A stretch of 64,000 nt of DNA from positions 11,105,838-11,169,837 of the forward strand of contig CP099842.1 in the NCBI GenBank assembly GCA_030062745.1, written 5' to 3'. Below are positions 25,461 through 64,000 of this stretch, piece after piece; the stretch's first letter is position 1; every line of letters starts with the position of its first letter. The position numbers and the translations under genes were made by a program. Source of the stretch: Capitulum mitella. Taxonomy: Eukaryota > Arthropoda > Thecostraca > Pollicipedomorpha > Pollicipedidae. The notes beneath the pieces were generated by a model, which had not been told where the DNA came from, searched no databases, and was given only the letters and a program-made list of their open reading frames with translations.

Positions 25461-27879
25461 CATGAATTCCAAATGCCGCCGTGGGGCAGCAGCACCTTTT
25501 GCGGCGGAGCGGCGTCGCATAAGGTTCCAGATTATTTTGTTACAGTTTCATCAACGTCGCTTAACGTAGACTATGTGTAACGTGCATCCGTGGGGTAAAT
25601 AGGAAAGCACGTTGTCCTAGCAGCCTGCCAGTTCGTCGGACTAGTGTTAATAACTGCCCCCAAATCAGGGAATGGCCATGCTTGCCGGCTAGCCAGGCTT
25701 GTTTAGTTTGCTTTCCACCCCGTGACGTGACCGGCGCCTGGATGTGGCCTCTGCTATGCGAGGATGTGAATCGTGACAACTCCTTAAGTTTGCTAACTTA
25801 CTGTCTGACCGAGCGGAAAGATTTGGTTACTATTCAGACAGAGGTATTCATGTTCAGAATAGCGCTATTACGACTACGTTTGCTCTCCCAGACACTACAT
25901 TTCTCTTCCTCTACATTTCTCTATACTACATTTCTCTTCTCTTCTGTCTGTGTTTGGTCGCCTTGGTGACGCTGTCTGTTACGCGACATAAAAAGGGAAG
26001 CATGGGCCCCGGCACCAGCCTCATACCGGTACGAAGCGGACGTGAGCAGCATTAGATAAGCGTCACCTCATCCTGGCAGTTGGTCGTGTTCGGCTACAGC
26101 TTAGCTACAGCACTTGTCGGATGCGCTGTTCCGAAGGTTACCATTCGTGCTCTCGACGCTCGCATAGAAACAGCCTGTCCTGGATGGACAAATGAACGAT
26201 CCTCATATTTGAATGCATTCTTTTTCAGTTTTGTTGTTTTGCCTTTTGACCGTTTCCTTATGTCTCTTTGGTCATCATCTTCGAAGCGAATAGCATTTGT
26301 ATATCTTGGCATGGGAATCGCAGAGGAGATGGCCGTTCCAAACCGAGTTGCAGTCACCGTCTTAAATTCCGATCATGTCCCATATGTCAAGTTTAGTTTT
26401 TGTATTATAAAAGTCATGATACCTTTGGTGTACCCATATTCTGAGCCCTCTTTAGATGATAAAAACAAATCAAAAGTGCATGTGATCGTGGATTTCCCGG
26501 CTATCCGCTCTCAATGCAGAATTTTGAATGTTAGGTGTGTTATGTAAAGCCTTTCATCCGGGCTTTATATTTGATTATATATTGTTTGATCGTGTCTGCA
26601 TTGGTAAACACCCTTCGTACGTTACGGTCGTGACAGACACTGAATCGTAAATGAACCCGCGATTCATTCACCCAGATCCCACGGCCAGCTTGATTTCCGG
26701 TTAGTGGCCCACGCAGGTACCAATTTTGTAGGAACTGAGGACTGCGAAAAAAGAAAAACACGCAGCACAGCTCCCGAAAAAGGCATCATGACTGGTTGGC
26801 ACACTTAAAGGAATGTTTTGTGAATTTGTCTAAGAGCTAAAAAGTTATTTGAGTTGCTAATGATATGTCTGATTATGTTTCGAGCATTCCTTATTCCAAA
26901 AAGTCTCTAGGAGGAATCAAAATGCAATGAAAACAAAACATGTACGCCAGATATGAGAACTGTTACAAAGCCACTAATGGTACACCGATGTTAATCCCGG
27001 CAGCAGACACGTGTTTGATGCTGAACACCGATTTCTTGCGACAAATTCCAAGTATTAGTTGCATCGGGGGACGGTGCAGGCATGATAAATCCTCGTGATC
27101 TCTTTATTGACGCGGTGAAGGTGGCAAAACTGACGAAGGAACAGCCGTGCCTCACTTCTCCATACTTTTCTTACGTAGGCTGATATCATCCGATGCCTGA
27201 ATACACACAAAATATGTAATTGGAATTTGAATATCAGCAGTAAATCAGTTCCAACAGAAATCCAGGGAAACCGTTTTAAACTCATAAACCACGTAATTTT
27301 GAAACATGACATATGCATTTCAAATCGTTTTCTTTTGCTACTGTTAAGAATTTCAGCCATAGAGCATTTAAGTGGGTGGCCCTGGGATCGGGATCCATGC
27401 TAAGCCGAGCTTGGTGCCAGACCCTGGCCCCACCACCCAAGTGTTCCCAAGTGTGGGTTAATTTGTCCCAAACACCGAACCGCATGGCCCTCGATGATTT
27501 TCTCGTGCCTCGCAGCCTTACGACATGGCTGCTCCGTGCCTGGCTGACCCTTTCGGGCCAAATACAGGTGCCTGTTCTGGCACTCGAATCCAGCGCCTGC
27601 GACGTTCTGGGTTCTTGTCTGGTTGTTTGCATGCCAGGTCACGGGGTTATCGATTTCTAACGGAATGCTAGTCAAGCGAATATCCAGCGTCAGGTTCTAC
27701 AATTTGGTCATGTCAGTACACAACGCGTCAGATGGGCAGTGCATTAAAAGGATCATTACATGCTGGCCAGTATCAGTATTTCTGTGAAGATATTTGACCA
27801 TCAGCATTATTCTCCGTCACAAAGGCCCGTGCGACGACATGTTGGCACAAAATTCTACCGCATGTCCTTGGATAAGAGA
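25461..27879. other. Noncoding, nothing recognised
   Basis: A 155-codon open frame at 26080-26547 has no features of a known family and no support beyond being open. Nothing else seen. Confidence 0.35.
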
Positions 27880-28173
27880 ATATTTATTGCACCTCGCAGG
27901 AGGCCTGGGTCTGTGACGCAGCTCAGCGATCGTTCCAGTTCCTGCTGCGCGACCATTGGACAGTCAGCTGGCCAACCAGCTGGGGACAGGTGGCCGCGGG
28001 TCAGCAGATACGGCGGCGTCCCGGCGCCGGGCCTCAGACGCGCCCCCACGGCTCGGTCGTCAGCAGCACGGTATCCGATCGCCGCAGAAGCGCCCTCACA
28101 CGGACCGTCCAGTCGTGTTCACAGCACCGGTAGACGTTAGCCGAAGCACCGTCCAGCGCCCAGCACAGCCAAA
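27880..28173 (+). promoter_or_regulatory. Putative CpG-rich promoter / 5' UTR of glutaminase
   Basis: A GC- and CpG-rich block directly precedes the proposed start codon. Contains initiator-like TCAGT/TCAGC words (for example near 27964) but no clear TATA box. Assigned by position upstream of the proposed first exon. Confidence 0.45.
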
Positions 28174-60696
<32,523 letters not shown>

Positions 60697-61398
60697 ACGT
60701 GCGGCACTGCAGTGCGACCCGGTCGTGACACCGGTTCTGCTTGAGCCATTCACGGTTGCCGACGCTGTCTGGGCTCTGGTTGGACTCTGCTTGGGGCTCT
60801 GGCTTGTGCTGTGTCGTAGGTTCTGTGGCGGGTTTACAAACAAAAGGTCACCGTTGTTACGAGGAAAATACTGTTTGAAACAAGAGCCATCGGTCGTTGT
60901 CGAGCGAATCTTTTTCAGAGTGGGACCTAATACACATTAATTCTTGTCACCAGCATGACTTTGTCGAAGCACAAGAACGGTTTTTGAGGCTGCTTCAGTT
61001 ATTTCGCATTTAAAGCATGCTAATGCTTCTTCTACTGACTGACTAAGCAGAAGCTGCCGCAAAAACTGCCATCCAACCTGAATTTTTATAATGCCATCCA
61101 TGGATTACGCAGCCTGCATGGCACAATACCAGACAACGCATTGGTCCTCAGTATAAATTCGCATTTTCACAACTCGTTCGAGATTCCACATGTTCGAGCC
61201 TGCAGTCACAGTGCCATGCGTTGTTGCCGACACGCCACTGGCACACCGAGATCATTGAAAGACTCTTGTTTGCCCTTGAATGGCCCGCCAGGTTTGCCAG
61301 GTTTGCCAGGTTGTTTGCCTTTGAATGGCCAGTCTTCCGGTGAGTTTTCCGACCTGAGGTTAACCGGCGCTGTCATGGCTTGATGCCATGAGGGGTGG
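60697..61398 (+). other. Presumed 3' UTR / downstream sequence of GLS
   Basis: No AATAAA was found close to the stop codon. A short (GCCAGGTTT)3 repeat lies at 61287-61312, bracketed by two copies of a TTGCC(C/T)TTGAATGGCC phrase. Confidence 0.4.
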
Positions 61399-61554
61399 TT
61401 GGTCGAGACGGGGCGGCCATCTCGGCCCGACCTGACGCCCCTGGCCGGTCTCGGCGGCCGAGACAGCAGCCAGGCTGGCGAACGGCCGGATCCCCGGATC
61501 GCGGCGGTCGGGCAAGGGTCAGTGACCCGCCGGGTTCATCCTGACGCCGGTCAC

Positions 61555-61686
61555 CCGGCCGGCCAGCAGCAGGACGACGTACAGCACGCAGCCGGGCGGC
61601 GACAGCTTCAGCGCCCGCCTGCAGGCCAGCAGGATCAGGCGCGGCAGCTTGCCCAGCGAGGGCGCCGGCCCGTCTGCCCTCGGCAT
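61555..61686 (-). CDS. Candidate first exon of a type II membrane protein (minus strand)
   Basis: ATG (G at -3) followed by 44 codons to a donor-like GTGACC. Basic N-terminus (KLPRLILLACRRALKLSPPG) then a hydrophobic stretch CVLYVVLLLAG, as in Golgi type II enzymes. Reading on without splicing hits a stop 12 codons later. Any further exons would have to lie leftwards, across the GLS 3' end, which weakens the case. Family not recognised. Confidence 0.2.
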
Positions 61687-61939
61687 GACGAATCGCTGGT
61701 CCTCTGCTTCTCTGTCGGCTCCTGACGGCTCGTGAGCGGCAGAAGTCTACTGGAAGAGCGAGACGTGGTCTCCTGTGGCGATGAGGACCTGGTTTGTTCG
61801 TCTGTTCGCCGGAGGTTTCAGGCTGAGCCTTTTACACCCATGCGGGCGGAGGCCGAGGCGGCCGGGTAGAGGTACCGACCTCGTGACTGTGACGGTGTGA
61901 TTTAATCCGGCCTGTCGACCGATTTAGCAGCTCGAGATA

Positions 61940-62002
61940 TCACAGCATGAAGCCGCAGCAGGACACGAAGAGACAGAGGAATCCCATGACGTATTTCAGC
62001 AT
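61940..62002 (-). CDS. Candidate short hydrophobic N-terminal segment (minus strand)
   Basis: ATG with A at -3, then MLKYVMGFLCLFVSCCGFML before TGA; a donor-like GTGATA overlaps the last codons. Looks like a signal peptide or first membrane segment, but no partner exon is identified. Confidence 0.15.
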   Translation of the reverse strand: MLKYVMGFLCLFVSCCGFML

Positions 62003-62500
62003 CTTGACACCTTGAATAACCAACTGATTTTCGATCGGGTGAGATAAATCTTGAGAAGTTCTTGGTCTTCTTGGGCACGTGACTTCGGAAGTGGTTCGGT
62101 CCTTGCTCGGAGCGCCGTGGCGTTCAGGCGTCTCCAGGCTAGTGCGGTCCTGTCGCGTCCCGAGCCACGACTCTTCAAACCCGCCCGTCGGATGGACTGC
62201 CGTTCCCCCCACTGCCCAATTCACTCCGATCGGCGGTGCCACCTCCTCCCGCCTCGGCGTCGGCCACTGCACTACCTCTGCTGACCGGCCGGCACCACAG
62301 AGGCGCGGCCACCCTCAGCGGGGGGCCGCCCGCACCTGCGGCCGCTCTGCCGGAGACGTGCGCGGTGCCATCCTCTGGCCGCGTCATTTTTAGCCGGTTA
62401 AACCGGGCGCCCCTCCCGCGCAGCTCGTCTGACGCGGCGGAACCAAGATCTGGCAGCTCTTCGCGCGCTGTGCGTGTGATGAAAGTCGTGATAGTGTTCG

Positions 62501-64000
62501 TTACAATGTGCGTAAATTGCAGTTATACGTACCTTTATAGATGATGTTTTTTGTATGCATTCTGAGCAAACTAATATTTGTAGTAAGATATGTAATACCG
62601 TCGTATGATATTTCAAAGCGCACCGAAAAAATTATGCGTTAAATGTACTAACCACCATTAAGGAACAGAATGTGCAATGTACTAGCCTTGTTCAGGGTCC
62701 ACACACAAATGTCCTATCCAAATCGGATAAAAAGTCTATGAACTCCACCAGACAAGCTACCGGGGGCGATTGTCACGCCCAGCCCATTTTGGCAAAAGTT
62801 AACTGGGCGTTACAAAAAAAGTTCGCAAGTAAAAGTAAAAAGCATTCACCCTTGAATCAGAACCCAAATATTTCAGTCTTTCCATGATGACATTCAGTGA
62901 GACTGGTATCATCTACAAGACGCTTGCGAAGGCGTCTTTTGTTTGTTTTTGTCTTGAATAGTGAAAAAAAGATGAACGATAAGCTGTTCCTTGGATTAAG
63001 CTATTTATCATCTAATGCTGTTTGACTTTTATCACCTAATGTTACTTCGACTACTTATCAACTATTATTTTGGCTATTTATCTTCCAGTATTCTTTTAAC
63101 CTTACAAACAGTTACTGGCATATTCTTACCGAAGCTGCAGGCTGTGGTGTGGATGTTGCAGCAGATTATTCCGACATGAAGAAGTCGCCATTTCGTGCGC
63201 AAAAAACTAACGAATTTTCCCTGAAGATACCAAGTTTTATTTCTCATTTTTCTTAATCGTAATACGAGTGGCGGAAAACAATGGCAGCATTCAAACAAAA
63301 AGATAAAAATGGAGTTAGTTTACCACTTCGAAAATGACGAAAACGATAGAAGATCCGAGCGTTGTTATAGTGCCTACATGAGTCAACTGAAATCTGTCAT
63401 AAATCCTTTTGCGACTACCTTTTTTGAGTTGTGAGAACGTGCCATGCGATCCACGTGCAGGAATTAATAAAACCCGCCAAACCTCAGAGAGAAATGGGTC
63501 GGATAAGCTTGTTTATCAGCTGAAGCCAAACATCTCATACTCCAGCCTGTGAGACAGCCAGCCATGTCTTTATGGCATAGGCTGCTGGCCAGACGGGACC
63601 AGACGAGCGATCTCCTTCCGGGTGAAAAGCCCTGGACACAGAAACCAAGCAAAGTAAAAAACTATTTAATTGTTTGTAATTTCAAAAGGAAATGAAAAAC
63701 AGGATAATCATTTAATCAATTAAAGTTAACCATACACATGCATTTATGACCTGTATTTCCCATACCTCGGCCTAAGGCGAGGTTCGTGCCAGGAGTTGGC
63801 GGAAGCTATTTCGGGATGGAGGGGGGGGGGACAAACCGTTCGGGGATCCAGCCATCCCGTTCGATGGAGCCTAAAGTACCCATCAATTCTGACTTCTCAT
63901 CGGGTATGGTCACTTTGTTTTGGGTCCAGACCAAAAATGACAAGAAATAAATTTGACGAAATAACGGTGATGACGATCAAAGAATCATTGGAATAACCAC
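62501..64000. other. Noncoding, nothing recognised
   Basis: AT-rich; AATAAA at about 63465 could be a poly(A) signal for an unseen transcript. No conserved coding segment. Confidence 0.35.

Larger units (their letters stand above)
61399..62500. other. GC- and CpG-rich region downstream of GLS
   Basis: Strong GC rise over about 1.1 kb with open frames on all strands. Could be the promoter region of a neighbouring gene; the two weak minus-strand candidates above lie in it. Confidence 0.4.

Noticed and set aside
24707-25465. 252-codon plus-strand open frame
   Set aside because: Runs through a GA repeat into a GC island where all frames are open; no recognisable domain.
26080-26547. 155-codon plus-strand open frame
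   Set aside because: No family similarity, biased composition or splice context that supports coding.
27282-27660. tRNA-like B-box word near CACTCGAATCCAG, possible SINE
   Set aside because: No matching A-box or cloverleaf could be built.

Overview
This is a eukaryotic window: split genes with GT-AG introns, GC-rich exons in AT-richer noncoding DNA, many microsatellites and many non-autonomous DNA transposons. The two genes recognised are animal genes. The protein sequences look arthropod-like and a crustacean is my best guess, but that is inference. Exons were placed by hand from reading frame, splice sites, intron phase and remembered family sequence.

Layout. (1) 74-3412, + strand: the last four exons of an RSBN1 / KDM9 / DPY-21 family JmjC-type protein. 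The gene starts before the window. Its last exon encodes a long, charged, Ser/Pro-rich tail with an 11-residue (33 bp) tandem repeat. (2) 3413-28173: about 25 kb with no convincing gene. It holds two ~2 kb foldback (palindromic) elements, a TTAA-bounded piggyBac-like element with a nested hAT-like MITE, small tandem arrays and a perfect 17 bp hairpin. (3) 28174-60696, + strand: a mitochondrial kidney-type glutaminase (GLS). I reconstruct 13 coding exons whose phases all agree, giving 2091 nt and 696 residues. Two further in-phase candidate exons suggest alternative 5' forms. Intron 2 holds a broken mariner transposase. The 17 kb intron 5 holds another foldback element, a TTAA-associated repeat family, hAT MITEs and ~150 bp tandem arrays. 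(4) 60697-64000: downstream of GLS, with a GC-rich stretch at 61.4-62.5 kb carrying weak minus-strand candidate exons.

The two genes are not functionally linked in any obvious way: one is a nuclear histone-demethylase-like protein and the other a mitochondrial enzyme making glutamate and ammonia from glutamine.

The most interesting signals are in GLS. Three introns end in local minisatellites of different unit length (about 33, 39 and 28 bp), and the real 3' splice site lies in or next to the last repeat unit. In intron 8 the 39 bp unit (13 codons) includes the first bases of the next exon, stays open in frame, and offers a second identical acceptor exactly 39 bp upstream. Also notable are a possible pair of mutually exclusive N-terminal exons, a changed allosteric loop, and three separate ~2 kb foldback elements rich in AGGTCA/TGACCT motifs.
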